Positions 1-8,636 of a DNA stretch of 64,000 bases are shown here, in pieces. The notes below the pieces were generated by a model that searched no databases, had not been told where the DNA came from, and saw only the letters and a list, made by a program, of their open reading frames with translations. A program made the position numbers and the translations under genes. The stretch is from Metabacillus niabensis (GTDB lineage Bacteria; Bacillota; Bacilli; Bacillales; Bacillaceae): the NCBI RefSeq assembly GCF_020524345.1, contig NZ_JAIVLH010000024.1, forward strand, positions 1-64,000, given 5' to 3'. Positions within the stretch are counted from its first letter, which is position 1. Every line of letters begins with the position of its first letter.

Positions 1-12
1 TGTATTGAACAT
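1..12 (-). CDS. First codons of a gene running off the left edge
   Basis: Read on the minus strand, ATG TTC AAT ACA follows a strong ribosome binding site (GGGAGGGTG) at the correct distance, and a TATAAT-like -10 lies about 25 bases further upstream (near 45-50). Only four residues (MFNT) are inside the window, so the product cannot be named. Confidence 0.5.
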
Positions 13-87
13 AAATATCACCCTCCCAATTAGTTATCTATATTATACCAAATTAACGCGGTGAAAAGTTAAAGTATTCAGATGAAA

Positions 88-190
88 ATAATAGGCTGCC
101 GAGGTTTCTCGACAGCCTGGCCACTCAAAAATGAGTGGTCGACGTCTTGCTACAAGTATTAAAATGGTACCTCAAGGATACCACATATTT
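88..190. other. Cluster of three hairpins without a gene
   Basis: Three inverted repeats lie in a row. One is a 10-bp stem with one mismatch (AGGCTGCCGAG/CTCGACAGCCT, 92-118), one is CCACTC/GAGTGG (120-138), and one is a short GGTA(C)C/GGATACC stem near 168-184. No open reading frame explains them. The first could end a minus-strand transcript, as the minus strand continues into ATTATTTTC. The group could also be a leader or small RNA. I could not match it to a riboswitch class. Confidence 0.35.
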
Positions 191-298
191 AAAAATAAAC
201 CTAATTCTTATCCTTCCTTTTATTCTATTCCTCTTTTCAAGTATATTTCATCTTAAATTTGTAAACGATTTTAGGGTATAGAATGGAGGTTTACATTA

Positions 299-721
299 AT
301 GTTTTCAACACGTGGGGATGCACATAAATTATACTTGAAATTTAAAAGGATATCAGAAAACGGTGAACCCTTACATGAATTAAATGAATTAAGAGAAATA
401 TCTGCAATGAAATCTTTTTATAAAAAAATCGATACCGCAACGTTGGAGAAAATCTATTACCGAATGTTAAAAGAAAAAAACGGAATGGGAATGATACCTG
501 TCTTTGTTTCGGCAGGACCTTGGCTGCTGTTTCTATTCTCCAAACAACTTCAAGAATTTTTATTTAAAAACGGAAGTATGCCGTTTTTCATTTTTATTAC
601 AGTTTATCTGTCCATTTTAATCCTTAGCGTAATCTTACACTTTAGAGAAAAGGCATGGGCCACGATTCATTTGACCTTAATCAAACATATCCTGGAAGGT
701 CGGAATAACAGCTTTATTTAA
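299..721 (+). CDS. Hypothetical protein with two C-terminal membrane segments
   Basis: This is a 140-aa protein of unknown function. The N-terminal half (residues 1-65) is charged and predicted soluble and helical. Two hydrophobic segments follow (about 67-87 and 95-113), then a short basic tail. The ATG start sits eight bases after GGAGG. It appears to be a single-gene unit: a hairpin terminator begins at its stop codon and is shared with the convergent protease gene. No motif suggests an enzymatic role. Confidence 0.7.
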   Translation: MFSTRGDAHKLYLKFKRISENGEPLHELNELREISAMKSFYKKIDTATLEKIYYRMLKEKNGMGMIPVFVSAGPWLLFLFSKQLQEFLFKNGSMPFFIFITVYLSILILSVILHFREKAWATIHLTLIKHILEGRNNSFI

Positions 722-750
722 AAAAGCATGCATTGTTTGCACGCTTTTTT
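721..750. terminator. Bidirectional terminator
   Basis: An AAAAAGC(A)TGC stem pairs with GC(A)CGCTTTTTT around a short loop. The T-run on one strand and A-run on the other let it serve both the 299-721 gene and the convergent CPBP gene. Confidence 0.75.
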
Positions 751-1636
751 AGAATGTAGCTTTTTTATTTTTTCTAAAAACAATAATAGAGAATATAATC
801 CCGGTCACGATTGTTGTTAAAGTTGATATCATGGCGTTTACATTTGTCGTGACAAACAAGGAAGGAATATCACCATATACAGTGTCCTCCATTGTTAAAA
901 ATAGACAGAGAAACATATTATTTGCTGCATGAGCACCAATTGAAAATTCAGAACTATTTGTTTTGATCGAAATATAGGTCCATATAAAGCCCATAGAAAG
1001 GTAATCTAACGCAACCCAAAATGCTCCATATTCCATCTCGGGATTAAAGAAGTGAAGACTTCCAAAGATTCCCCCAACAATAATAGTTAATATTATTGGA
1101 TTTTGAGTAAATTTCCCTCCCCATTGTAGTAAAAATCCCCTAAACAATAATTCCTCGGAAGTTGTTTGAATAGGTACAAGGAAAATAACAGCTACTAATA
1201 ACCATAGAAACCTCGACATATCAAAGTCATTTAAGTGATAATCATTTGGGAAAATTATATAATCAATAAAAGAAAAAACACCCAGAATGACAAGGAAAAC
1301 CAGAAAGCCATACCCAATTTTCCCCCAATTAAGCTTATCGGCTGGAGTAATAATCGAAATAAATCTTCTTTTTAATATACATTTAACAGCAATAAATATC
1401 CCAATAACCAATAAGATACTCTGAAGATGCAATAAATAAAGGTCTACAAGCGGATCTGTTACTAAACCTGTTTCGATATCAAGAAGACCAGGGTTTATGA
1501 CTTCACCAATAATTAAAGCAACTATGTATGCCAGAGTACCTAAAATAACCATAAAAGCTAATATAACAAGAAGTGAACTAATATAGCGTTTATGAGTATT
1601 TTTTCCTTCTTCAATGTTTATAAAATTTTGACTCAT
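749..1636 (-). CDS. CPBP family intramembrane metalloprotease
   Basis: A polytopic membrane protein of 295 aa with the CPBP (CAAX protease / bacteriocin-processing, Abi) signature. The EE-x3-R motif is in TSEELLFRGF (about residue 160), followed by GSLHFF (His about 195) and a final GAHAANN motif (about 235). These are the glutamates, histidines and asparagine that form the proposed metal site of the family. Roughly seven to eight hydrophobic segments cover most of the chain. I chose the ATG at 1636, six bases after AGGAGA, over an upstream TTG. The gene stands alone. Family members process small peptides or prenylated proteins, or give immunity to bacteriocins; the substrate here is unknown. 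Confidence 0.85.
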   Translation of the reverse strand: MSQNFINIEEGKNTHKRYISSLLVILAFMVILGTLAYIVALIIGEVINPGLLDIETGLVTDPLVDLYLLHLQSILLVIGIFIAVKCILKRRFISIITPADKLNWGKIGYGFLVFLVILGVFSFIDYIIFPNDYHLNDFDMSRFLWLLVAVIFLVPIQTTSEELLFRGFLLQWGGKFTQNPIILTIIVGGIFGSLHFFNPEMEYGAFWVALDYLSMGFIWTYISIKTNSSEFSIGAHAANNMFLCLFLTMEDTVYGDIPSLFVTTNVNAMISTLTTIVTGIIFSIIVFRKNKKATF

Positions 1637-1794
1637 CATCAATCTCCTTTTATGAATGTTTTACCTTACTAATTTTAACTTAGTTTTACATAAATTAACA
1701 TCATAAAAGATTTTAGGACAATTTAGATATATATTTAGTTTATTAGTAATTGACGGGGTTTTGAAGCTATTCAATAAAATGATTAATCTGTGAA

Positions 1795-2712
1795 TTAGCA
1801 CCGTTTACTGTTGTTCATTAAATATTCAAATGATTTAACGATGCTCCATGTATGTTCATTTACTTTACCAAAGTCCTCGATATCCCAATATAAACTTAGG
1901 ATAGAATGGCAAAAGCCCCATAATATGATTCGATATTTTTTTAAAAGTAATTGGTCTACTAGTATGTCAATCCGCCTTTCCAAAACCTCTAAATAATTCT
2001 CTGAAGGTACTTTATTCAAGAGAAATTGAATAACATCATATTCTCTTTCTCCAATAAGGCCTTTAGGATCGATAGCAATCCATTTATGATAATTTGAGAA
2101 TAAAACATTATGATGATGAAGGTCACCATGTAGCAAAAATAACTTCTCAATTGAACTTGTAAGTTCTGAGAAAATTTTTTCTGCTTCAATTAACATATCA
2201 GCTGTAATCGGTCCTATTCCATCCTTATGAAGGAAACGAATCTTTTTAAACTCTTCTTCTCTTTCAAAAATAGTTAATATTGAACTTTTTGGAGGAGCAT
2301 CAGTCCACAAATTTTTCATAACATCTGCCATAATGAATGTTGCATCATCATCATCGTTAACGGTATATAGCTTTTCTCCTGGCGAAATATGTTCCAAAAC
2401 CATTATCCCTTTTTCAACCTCTACATCTAGTAATCTAACTATCGTGCTACTCTGTAAATATGTTAACGCTTCAACCTCTTGTAAAAATTCTTTTCCATAG
2501 GGCACAACGAATTTTACAACAATAAAACTCCCATCTTTTTTTACTGCAGGAGCAACAAAATTATAAGATAATTCATATGGTTGGAGAATGTCACAATCCC
2601 ATTTAAATTCACAGTAACGCTTTAAATTATCAAAATCTTCTAGCCATTTATCTCCTTTTTGCTGATGAATTGACTTAATAGTCCTGACAAAGTGATCTGG
2701 TAAATAACTCAT
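1795..2712 (-). CDS. Aminoglycoside phosphotransferase-like kinase (streptomycin 6-kinase type)
   Basis: About 305 aa with the APH/choline-kinase fold. The catalytic loop is HGDLHHHNVLF (Asp near 197), followed by the Mg-binding IDPKG (Asp near 215) and GEREYD. The spacing and the IDPKG form resemble the APH(6)/hydroxyurea phosphotransferase branch more than APH(3'). The likely start is the ATG at 2712 after GGGGGA; an ATG four codons upstream lacks a site. Whether it modifies an antibiotic or a small metabolite cannot be told from sequence. It is a single gene facing a small membrane protein gene. Confidence 0.75.
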   Translation of the reverse strand: MSYLPDHFVRTIKSIHQQKGDKWLEDFDNLKRYCEFKWDCDILQPYELSYNFVAPAVKKDGSFIVVKFVVPYGKEFLQEVEALTYLQSSTIVRLLDVEVEKGIMVLEHISPGEKLYTVNDDDDATFIMADVMKNLWTDAPPKSSILTIFEREEEFKKIRFLHKDGIGPITADMLIEAEKIFSELTSSIEKLFLLHGDLHHHNVLFSNYHKWIAIDPKGLIGEREYDVIQFLLNKVPSENYLEVLERRIDILVDQLLLKKYRIILWGFCHSILSLYWDIEDFGKVNEHTWSIVKSFEYLMNNSKRC

Positions 2713-2870
2713 CGCTTCCCCCATAACTTTTATTTAACTATATATTCGATATCCGTCTCTACAATCCTTTCTGCCCAAATTGACCGTTATTCTCAAAAGA
2801 TACGATTTACTTAAACAAAGAAACAAACTATGTTAAAATAGATTATCTTAATCATATGAGGAGCTACAAC

Positions 2871-3131
2871 ATGAAATTACATACACTTATTGAATATTGT
2901 TTACTTATTCTTTTTTCCGGGATTTATTTTGCATTTCTTGGCTTTCAATCAAATGGAAGTACCTTTATTATTGGTGTAATCTTTATTTACATAATTATCA
3001 CATTGTTATTGAAACGGCTACTCCCACATTACCAAATTGAAAATAAAAAACTTTCAATTTTAGTAAGTGTCGCTTTATTAAGTGGAAGTATATTTATTAC
3101 AATGCTTATTTTAACGATTTTAGCAACTTAA
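2871..3131 (+). CDS. Small hydrophobic membrane protein
   Basis: An 86-aa protein made almost entirely of three hydrophobic segments (about residues 6-24, 29-48 and 60-85) joined by short charged turns. It begins at the ATG nine bases after GAGGAG; an ATG at 2856 overlaps that site and is unlikely. Nothing identifies its function. It converges on the DUF4349 lipoprotein gene with seven bases between stop codons. Confidence 0.65.
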   Translation: MKLHTLIEYCLLILFSGIYFAFLGFQSNGSTFIIGVIFIYIIITLLLKRLLPHYQIENKKLSILVSVALLSGSIFITMLILTILAT

Positions 3132-3138
3132 TGATAAC

Positions 3139-4074
3139 CTATTCTCCTTTATTTTCAGGTGGTTCTTCTTGCTGTCTTCGCTTTCTTTTTAAAATGAACC
3201 AAATGCCAATGAGAATGCCACCTAATACAATGAATACAGGTATACTGCCTACAATAAATACAATAACTGAAGATATGGCTCTTATGACGAAATTTAGAGT
3301 TTCCATAAATTGCTTTTTCGTTTCATCCCAGGTATTTAAGTCATTGTTTTCAAGCTCGGGAACATTGACCTTACTCTCTTGTATATGAATTGTTATGGTT
3401 GCTAAACTTACCTGATTATCTAAATAATTCATTCTACCTTTTATTTGTTCTATTTCTTCCTGAACAGCAGCTAAATCATTTGATATTTTTAATAGGTCCT
3501 CTGTCTTTTCGGCTTTCTCCATAAATTCAAGTAAACGCTTTTCAACTACTTCTTTTGATTTAAGCCTTGATTCCAAATCCACATATTCTTCTGTCACATC
3601 TTGACCATTTATGGATTCATCTATTACTTTTGTACTTTCACTTTCAACAGTCTTTAAAAATTTTTGGAAGTTTTCTTGAGGAATTCTTACCGTAATTGTC
3701 CCTTCCATTAATTCATTTTCTACTGAATAAGAATTTGTATTTACGATATAACCGTTATATGTTTGAAGTTCGTGTTGGATAGAGGATATAGCATCGGTAT
3801 AGCTGTTAACTTGAATGGAAAGGTTTGCAGTATAAATGACCATTCGATCACTCATATTTGTTACCTGAGAATTAGTTTCCGTGTCCTTTTGTTCAGTAGG
3901 ATCTGACGTTATCTCTGCCTTGTTTTCTGTTTCAACTGTCTTTTCTTCTACAGTACCCCCTTCAGATGCATAATTAGCTTGATCTGCTTGACTTTCTTCC
4001 CTAGAAATATTGCTGCATCCGCCAATGACAATTGCTAGTAAAAATGAACATATGATAACCATCCAATTTTTCAT
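3139..4074 (-). CDS. DUF4349 domain lipoprotein
   Basis: A 311-aa exported protein. A lipoprotein signal peptide ends in IVIGGC (Cys about 20), followed by a polar, Thr/Glu-rich linker to about residue 75. The DUF4349 domain (about 80-265) carries the characteristic long coiled coil containing EEYVDLESRLKSKE and the RMNYLDNQVSLATI strand. A hydrophobic segment (about 268-295) and a basic tail ending in EENKGE-like charges follow. The protein would be anchored at both ends, with the coiled coil outside the membrane. Its role is unknown. Confidence 0.85.
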   Translation of the reverse strand: MKNWMVIICSFLLAIVIGGCSNISREESQADQANYASEGGTVEEKTVETENKAEITSDPTEQKDTETNSQVTNMSDRMVIYTANLSIQVNSYTDAISSIQHELQTYNGYIVNTNSYSVENELMEGTITVRIPQENFQKFLKTVESESTKVIDESINGQDVTEEYVDLESRLKSKEVVEKRLLEFMEKAEKTEDLLKISNDLAAVQEEIEQIKGRMNYLDNQVSLATITIHIQESKVNVPELENNDLNTWDETKKQFMETLNFVIRAISSVIVFIVGSIPVFIVLGGILIGIWFILKRKRRQQEEPPENKGE

Positions 4075-4192
4075 TTCACAACACTTCCCCTAATAGGTTT
4101 TTATCTCTTAGAAGTAGACGTATGAAAAGATTCAATGTTACAAAAATGTGAATAAATTAAAAAGCCGACACCTAAAGTATCGACTCTTTGTT

Positions 4193-4753
4193 TTACTCTG
4201 TTTTTTGAAAATGATCAAATGGATAAAAAATGAATTCAGACTTACCAAGTATCCTGCTTGATTCAATAAGACCCAATCCGTTCCGACTATCCATGCTATT
4301 TAAACGATTATCGCCCATCACAAAATAACTTCCTTCAGGTACTTCAACCTCTTCAAAATCTCCTGTTAGCATCATGCCTAGCTGCTCAGCTTCTTCACGA
4401 TTTTCTGTTAAATAAGGTTCCTCTATAAGCTGATCATTCACATATACTTGTCCTTCTTCAGCACTAACCTTATCACCTGGCAATCCGATTATTCGCTTTA
4501 CATACCGAATATTTTCTTCTTCACCATCAATAATAACAATATCACCCTTATTAATTTCACCGATAAATTTTAAAGTTTTATTTACAAATAGACGATCACC
4601 ATCATGTAATGTAGGGTCCATTGATGAACCTTCTACAAGATACGGCTCAAATAGAAAGAAACGAATAATCATTGCAAGCCCCACAGCTAAAACGATGGCC
4701 TTAGTCCATTCCCATATTTTAGATTTTGTTGTTTCAGTTTCTGTTTGTGACAT
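4193..4753 (-). CDS. sipT: Type I signal peptidase
   Basis: A 186-aa signal peptidase that removes signal peptides from secreted preproteins. One N-terminal membrane anchor (about residues 15-33) precedes the catalytic region. The Ser is in EGSSMDPTL (about 45), the Lys in the RYVKRIIGLPGDKV box (about 83-96), and the substrate-pocket GDNRLNSMDSRNGLG motif is near 145. The length is typical of the Bacillus Sip group. Start: ATG at 4753, six bases after AGGAGGA. Its position next to fruA matches sipT of B. subtilis as I recall it, although an ohr gene has been placed between them here. Confidence 0.92.
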   Translation of the reverse strand: MSQTETETTKSKIWEWTKAIVLAVGLAMIIRFFLFEPYLVEGSSMDPTLHDGDRLFVNKTLKFIGEINKGDIVIIDGEEENIRYVKRIIGLPGDKVSAEEGQVYVNDQLIEEPYLTENREEAEQLGMMLTGDFEEVEVPEGSYFVMGDNRLNSMDSRNGLGLIESSRILGKSEFIFYPFDHFQKTE

Positions 4754-4879
4754 GAAAAGTCCTCCTAAATTCAATCCTCTTCTATATTATAACTCTTTAT
4801 ATGCCTATTTGTTAAATATTTAAAAATCCTTTATCTTTTATTGAATGATACTTCCAAAAAGAGTATATAAACATAAAAA

Positions 4880-4911
4880 AGCAAGCCCTACCAGTATAAC
4901 TAGGACCTGCT
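4880..4911 (-). terminator. Terminator after ohr
   Basis: An imperfect hairpin (AGCAGGTCCTAG.../...GGTAGGGCTTGCT on the minus strand) is followed by a T-run, 35 bases past the ohr stop codon. Confidence 0.7.
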
Positions 4912-4945
4912 ACTAAATGTTTATATTTGAAATGTTTATATTTGA

Positions 4946-5371
4946 TTAGTCAACAACCTCCAGCTCTACATCAATATTACCTCGTGTTGCTTTTGAATAA
5001 GGGCAGAATTCATGAGCTTTATCAACTAGCTCCTTTAGCTTTTCTTTTTCAATGCCTGTCCCTTTTACTTGCAAGGTTACCCCTATTTTAAAACCATCAT
5101 CTGTATCATCTTTCAATAAAGATACATTTGCTGTTACTTCAGATTCGAAATGAACTTTTTCTTTTTTCGCCATTAATTGGAGTGCACCATCGAAACATGC
5201 AGAATATCCTGCTGCAAATAATTGTTCTGGGTTTGTAGCATCAGGATTTTCTTTAGCCTGAGGTGAACCAGGCATAGCTAATTTCAAGTTAATTTTCCCA
5301 TCAGAAGACTCTACTCTTCCATCTCTACCACCAACAGCTTTTGCAGTTGATGTAAACAATGTTTCTGACAT
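4946..5371 (-). CDS. ohr: Organic hydroperoxide resistance protein (Ohr/OsmC)
   Basis: A 141-aa thiol peroxidase of the OsmC/Ohr family that reduces organic and lipid hydroperoxides in the cytoplasm. Both reactive cysteines are present: YSACFDGAL (peroxidatic, about residue 53) and HEFCPYSKATRG (resolving, about 118). The conserved VGGRDGR turn is near the N terminus. I use the ATG at 5371 after AAGGTGG; an ORF extension of 22 residues upstream is not conserved-looking. No ohrR-like MarR regulator is adjacent. The gene is separated from fruA and sipT by terminators. Confidence 0.93.
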   Translation of the reverse strand: MSETLFTSTAKAVGGRDGRVESSDGKINLKLAMPGSPQAKENPDATNPEQLFAAGYSACFDGALQLMAKKEKVHFESEVTANVSLLKDDTDDGFKIGVTLQVKGTGIEKEKLKELVDKAHEFCPYSKATRGNIDVELEVVD

Positions 5372-5449
5372 GAATATATTCCACCTTTCCATTTTCTTTA
5401 GTTTGACCATTACTAGAATGTACCCTATTTTACGCATTCCTAATCAAAA

Positions 5450-5489
5450 AAGCTGATTTGTTTCGAGTTTATCCGAGACAAATCAGCTT
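5450..5489 (-). terminator. Terminator after fruA
   Basis: The stem AAGCTGATTTGT/ACAAATCAGCTT has a loop containing a second CGA/TCG pair and is followed by TTTTTTG on the minus strand, directly after the fruA stop codon. Confidence 0.85.
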
Positions 5490-5497
5490 ACTTATTA

Positions 5498-7357
5498 TTA
5501 TTCCTTAACTGGTTTTTTTAAAATTCCAAGCATAATAGCTGTTATAACTGCACCAATGACAATTGCAAGAAGATATAAAAATGGATTTCCCTCTACCAAT
5601 GGAATAACAAATGCGCCACCATGAGGAGCACGTAATCCATTTCCGAAAAACATCGCTAATGCACCAGCAACAGCTGAGCCTGTTACAATTGAAGGAATGA
5701 CACGACCTGGATCGGCCGCCGCAAACGGTATTGCTCCTTCTGTAATAAAGGATGCACCCATTATATAACATGTAATACCTGATTGACGTTCACGTTTTGT
5801 AAATTTGTTCTTAAATAAAGTTGTTGCTAAAGCGATTCCCAACGGTGGAACCATTCCTCCAGCCATTACTGCTGCATGTGGAGCAAAATTTCCTGAATCA
5901 ATCATCGCAATACCAAAAGTAAAAGCAGCTTTATTGACAGGACCACCCATATCAATCGCCATCATTCCACCCAGCAATAATCCGAGTAATACTAAGTTAC
6001 CAGTTCCTAATCCACCTAAGAAATCACTAATACCAGCATTTAATGCGCTTACTGGTTTGTTTACCACGAAGAACATGATCATTCCAACAGATAAGATACT
6101 TAAAACTGGATATAAAAGAACAGGTTTAATTCCTTCTAATGATGCTGGTAAACCTGAAAGTAGTTTCTTCAAAAGAACAACAATATAACCCGCTAAGAAA
6201 CCGGCAATTAAACCTCCTAAGAAACCAGCCCCACCTTGTGCTGCCATAAACCCACCAACCATACCGGGTGCTAAGCCAGGGCGATCAGCAATACTTAATG
6301 CGATAAATCCGGCTAATACTGGTATCATTAAACCAAAAGCATTTCCGCCACCAATCGTACTTAACGCTTCTGCTAAAACATTATGTGAAGGATCATTGGG
6401 ATCTGAAGCATGAATACCAAATAAGAAAGATAGTGCAATGAGAATACCTCCTCCAACAACAAATGGAAGCATGTTTGAAACACCATTCATTAGATGTTTA
6501 TAAAAACCGGTTCTTTCACTGCTGCCCTCTTCTTTTCGCCCGTCACCCGTTCCTTTATATATAGGAGCATCTTGTTTAACAGCTCGATCAAGAAGTTCCT
6601 TTGTTTTACGAATTCCGTCTGCTACAGGAACAATAATAACATGCTTTCCTTTAAAACGTTCCATTTCAACTTGCTTATCTGCCGCAACAATAATGGCAGT
6701 AGCTTCTTCAATTTCTGATGCTGTTAACACATTTTTTGCTCCACCAGAGCCATTAGTTTCAACCTTAAAAGAAAGATTCATCTCTTTTGCTTTTTCTTTT
6801 AACGCGTCTGCTGCCATATACGTATGGGCAATTCCTGTTGGACAAGCAGTAACTGCAAGGATTTTCCCTTTATTGGTGCCTTCTACCTCTCCATCCTCAT
6901 CTTGAACATCGTATTTATCGATAGTAGCCAACACATTTTCAATTGTTTTTGCAGCCATTAATTGATCTCTTACTTCCTGTTTCATTAAAATACTGGATAG
7001 TTTCGATAATGCTTCTAAATGAGTATTGTTCGCACCATCCGGAGCTGCTATCATAAAAAATAAATAGCTGGGCTGACCATCTAATGACTCATAATCTACC
7101 CCTTCAATTGATCGTCCAAATACAATAGACGGTTCTTTAACAGCTGCTGTTTTAGCATGTGGAATTGCAATCCCATCACCAATTCCAGTTGTACTTTGCT
7201 TTTCACGTTCTAAAACCGCCTGTTCGTAAGCAACCTTATCAGATAGCTTGCCGGCACGGTTTAATACTTCCACTAATTCTGTTACAACATCGCCTTTAGA
7301 TGATGATTGGATATTTAATATAATTGTATCCTTTGTTAATATCTCTGTTATTCTCAT
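5498..7357 (-). CDS. fruA: PTS fructose transporter, IIABC
   Basis: A 619-aa fructose permease that takes up fructose and phosphorylates it to fructose 1-phosphate. Domain order: EIIA (about 1-145, phospho-His in AIPHAKT near 67), EIIB (about 163-260, phospho-Cys in TACPTGIAHTY near 172), then the membrane EIIC (about 285-615) with the GGPVNKAAFTFG and EGAIPFAA signatures. Length and order are standard for the Bacillus fused enzyme. It lies 13 bases downstream of fruK and follows GGGGGAAG. Together they form the fruK-fruA operon, served by the promoter near 8430. Confidence 0.96.
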   Translation of the reverse strand: MRITEILTKDTIILNIQSSSKGDVVTELVEVLNRAGKLSDKVAYEQAVLEREKQSTTGIGDGIAIPHAKTAAVKEPSIVFGRSIEGVDYESLDGQPSYLFFMIAAPDGANNTHLEALSKLSSILMKQEVRDQLMAAKTIENVLATIDKYDVQDEDGEVEGTNKGKILAVTACPTGIAHTYMAADALKEKAKEMNLSFKVETNGSGGAKNVLTASEIEEATAIIVAADKQVEMERFKGKHVIIVPVADGIRKTKELLDRAVKQDAPIYKGTGDGRKEEGSSERTGFYKHLMNGVSNMLPFVVGGGILIALSFLFGIHASDPNDPSHNVLAEALSTIGGGNAFGLMIPVLAGFIALSIADRPGLAPGMVGGFMAAQGGAGFLGGLIAGFLAGYIVVLLKKLLSGLPASLEGIKPVLLYPVLSILSVGMIMFFVVNKPVSALNAGISDFLGGLGTGNLVLLGLLLGGMMAIDMGGPVNKAAFTFGIAMIDSGNFAPHAAVMAGGMVPPLGIALATTLFKNKFTKRERQSGITCYIMGASFITEGAIPFAAADPGRVIPSIVTGSAVAGALAMFFGNGLRAPHGGAFVIPLVEGNPFLYLLAIVIGAVITAIMLGILKKPVKE

Positions 7358-7370
7358 CTTTCTTCCCCCT

Positions 7371-8282
7371 CTATACCTTCTTCACTTCAATTTGAGGCAA
7401 TAATTCTTCCATTTCCTCTTTTGTACATAACTCAATTGAAAAAGCTGTTGCACTTCCTGAAGCGACTCCAATCTTAAAAGCTTCTTCAATTGGATGATTT
7501 GTTGAATACGCACTAATAAATCCTCCAACTACAGAATCACCTGCACCAACTGAATTCAACACTTTTCCCTTTGGAACATTCGCAACAAAACTATTTTTTT
7601 CAGTTACAAGCAATGCGCCCTTTTCAGCTAATGACACAATAACATGTTGAACTCCTTGTGAAACTAGCTTCTTCGCATATTCATGTGCTTCTTCCACCGA
7701 TTCAATTTTTGTACCGAATAATTCGCCCAATTCATGATGGTTAGGTTTAATTAAGTAAGGTTTTCCGGATACAACTTCTTTCAATGCATTTCCTGAAACA
7801 TCTGCAACCACTTTTATCTCTTTTTCTTTACAAATATCCATAATTCTCTTATAGATGGAGGATGGTAATGTTCCAGGGATACTTCCTGCTAATAAAACGA
7901 TATCTTGACGATCCATTCTTTCAAATTGCTGTAAAAACAGATTTAATTGATCTTCTGAGACACTTGGACCTAAACCATTGATTTCTGTTTCAACATCGGT
8001 TTTTAATTTAATGTTAATTCGTGTATCACCAGATACTTTTATAAATTGATGATTAATATTCTCAGCAGTTAAAAAATCTTCAATAAAGACACCCGTAAAG
8101 CCACCTAAAAAACCTATTGCCTTAGATTCTACTCCTAGTCGCTTCATAACTCTTGATACATTAATTCCCTTTCCTCCAGGAAACTTAGAATCATCTGTCA
8201 TTCTGTTCAAAGAGCCTATTTCGAATTGTTCTAGTTTAACAATGTAATCCACCGAAGGATTTAGCGTAACAGTATAAATCAT
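7371..8282 (-). CDS. fruK: 1-phosphofructokinase
   Basis: A 303-aa PfkB-family sugar kinase that converts fructose 1-phosphate to fructose 1,6-bisphosphate using ATP, feeding glycolysis. Both family signatures are seen: GGKGINVSRVMKRLG (about 36-50) and the C-terminal NSVGAGDSVVGGF with the catalytic Asp (about 245-258). It is the first gene of the operon. The usual DeoR-type regulator fruR is not found in the roughly 350 bases upstream or elsewhere in the window. Confidence 0.96.
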   Translation of the reverse strand: MIYTVTLNPSVDYIVKLEQFEIGSLNRMTDDSKFPGGKGINVSRVMKRLGVESKAIGFLGGFTGVFIEDFLTAENINHQFIKVSGDTRINIKLKTDVETEINGLGPSVSEDQLNLFLQQFERMDRQDIVLLAGSIPGTLPSSIYKRIMDICKEKEIKVVADVSGNALKEVVSGKPYLIKPNHHELGELFGTKIESVEEAHEYAKKLVSQGVQHVIVSLAEKGALLVTEKNSFVANVPKGKVLNSVGAGDSVVGGFISAYSTNHPIEEAFKIGVASGSATAFSIELCTKEEMEELLPQIEVKKV

Positions 8283-8382
8283 GAATTCACTACCTTTATT
8301 GCTTTATTTTTTATATATGGATAAAGTTTTTCCCCTATTATCCATTACAAGTATTTTGTAACTTTTCATTGCAACTAATTTT

Positions 8383-8408
8383 TGTAAGCGAATTCACCGC
8401 TTGCTTAC
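8383..8408 (-). promoter_or_regulatory. Inverted repeat / cre-like site at the fruKA start point
   Basis: GTAAGC at 8384-8389 is mirrored by GCTTAC at 8403-8408. The left part (TGTAAGCGAATTCA, 8383-8396) matches the CcpA cre consensus TGWAANCGNTNWCA at 13 of 14 positions. It covers roughly +1 to +25 of the predicted fruKA transcript, a position suited to repression or roadblock. Confidence 0.55.
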
Positions 8409-8413
8409 ATCTT

Positions 8414-8442
8414 ATTATACTTTCACTTTCAGTCAAAATCAA
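8414..8442 (-). promoter_or_regulatory. Sigma-A promoter of fruKA
   Basis: TTGATT (8442-8437) and TATAAT (8419-8414) are separated by 17 bases. CAATCA/G elements on the plus strand at 8440-8445, 8492-8497 and 8502-8507 (the last two exactly 10 bp apart) are candidate DeoR/FruR-type operator half-sites overlapping and upstream of the -35. Confidence 0.7.
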
Positions 8443-8575
8443 TCGTAAAATATCAAAAACTATCATTTTTTATATCTATATAGTATTTTATCAATCACAA
8501 ACAATCATAGTTTAGAATTTTAATACGATTATCACTATCTAAACCTGTATTTATTCCTTCGAATGTATAACAAAA

Positions 8576-8608
8576 AACCTCACACAGAAATAATCTGATT
8601 GTGAGGTT
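8576..8608 (-). terminator. Terminator after yknZ
   Basis: The hairpin AACCTCACA.../...TGTGAGGTT is followed by TTTTTTG on the minus strand, 28 bases past the yknZ stop codon. Confidence 0.85.
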
Positions 8609-8636
8609 CCCTTAATTCATTCATATTCATTCATAT

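Noticed and set aside
5805-6188. Plus-strand frames inside fruA and other long genes
   Set aside because: They are antisense shadows of well-supported coding sequences, without ribosome sites or recognisable domains.
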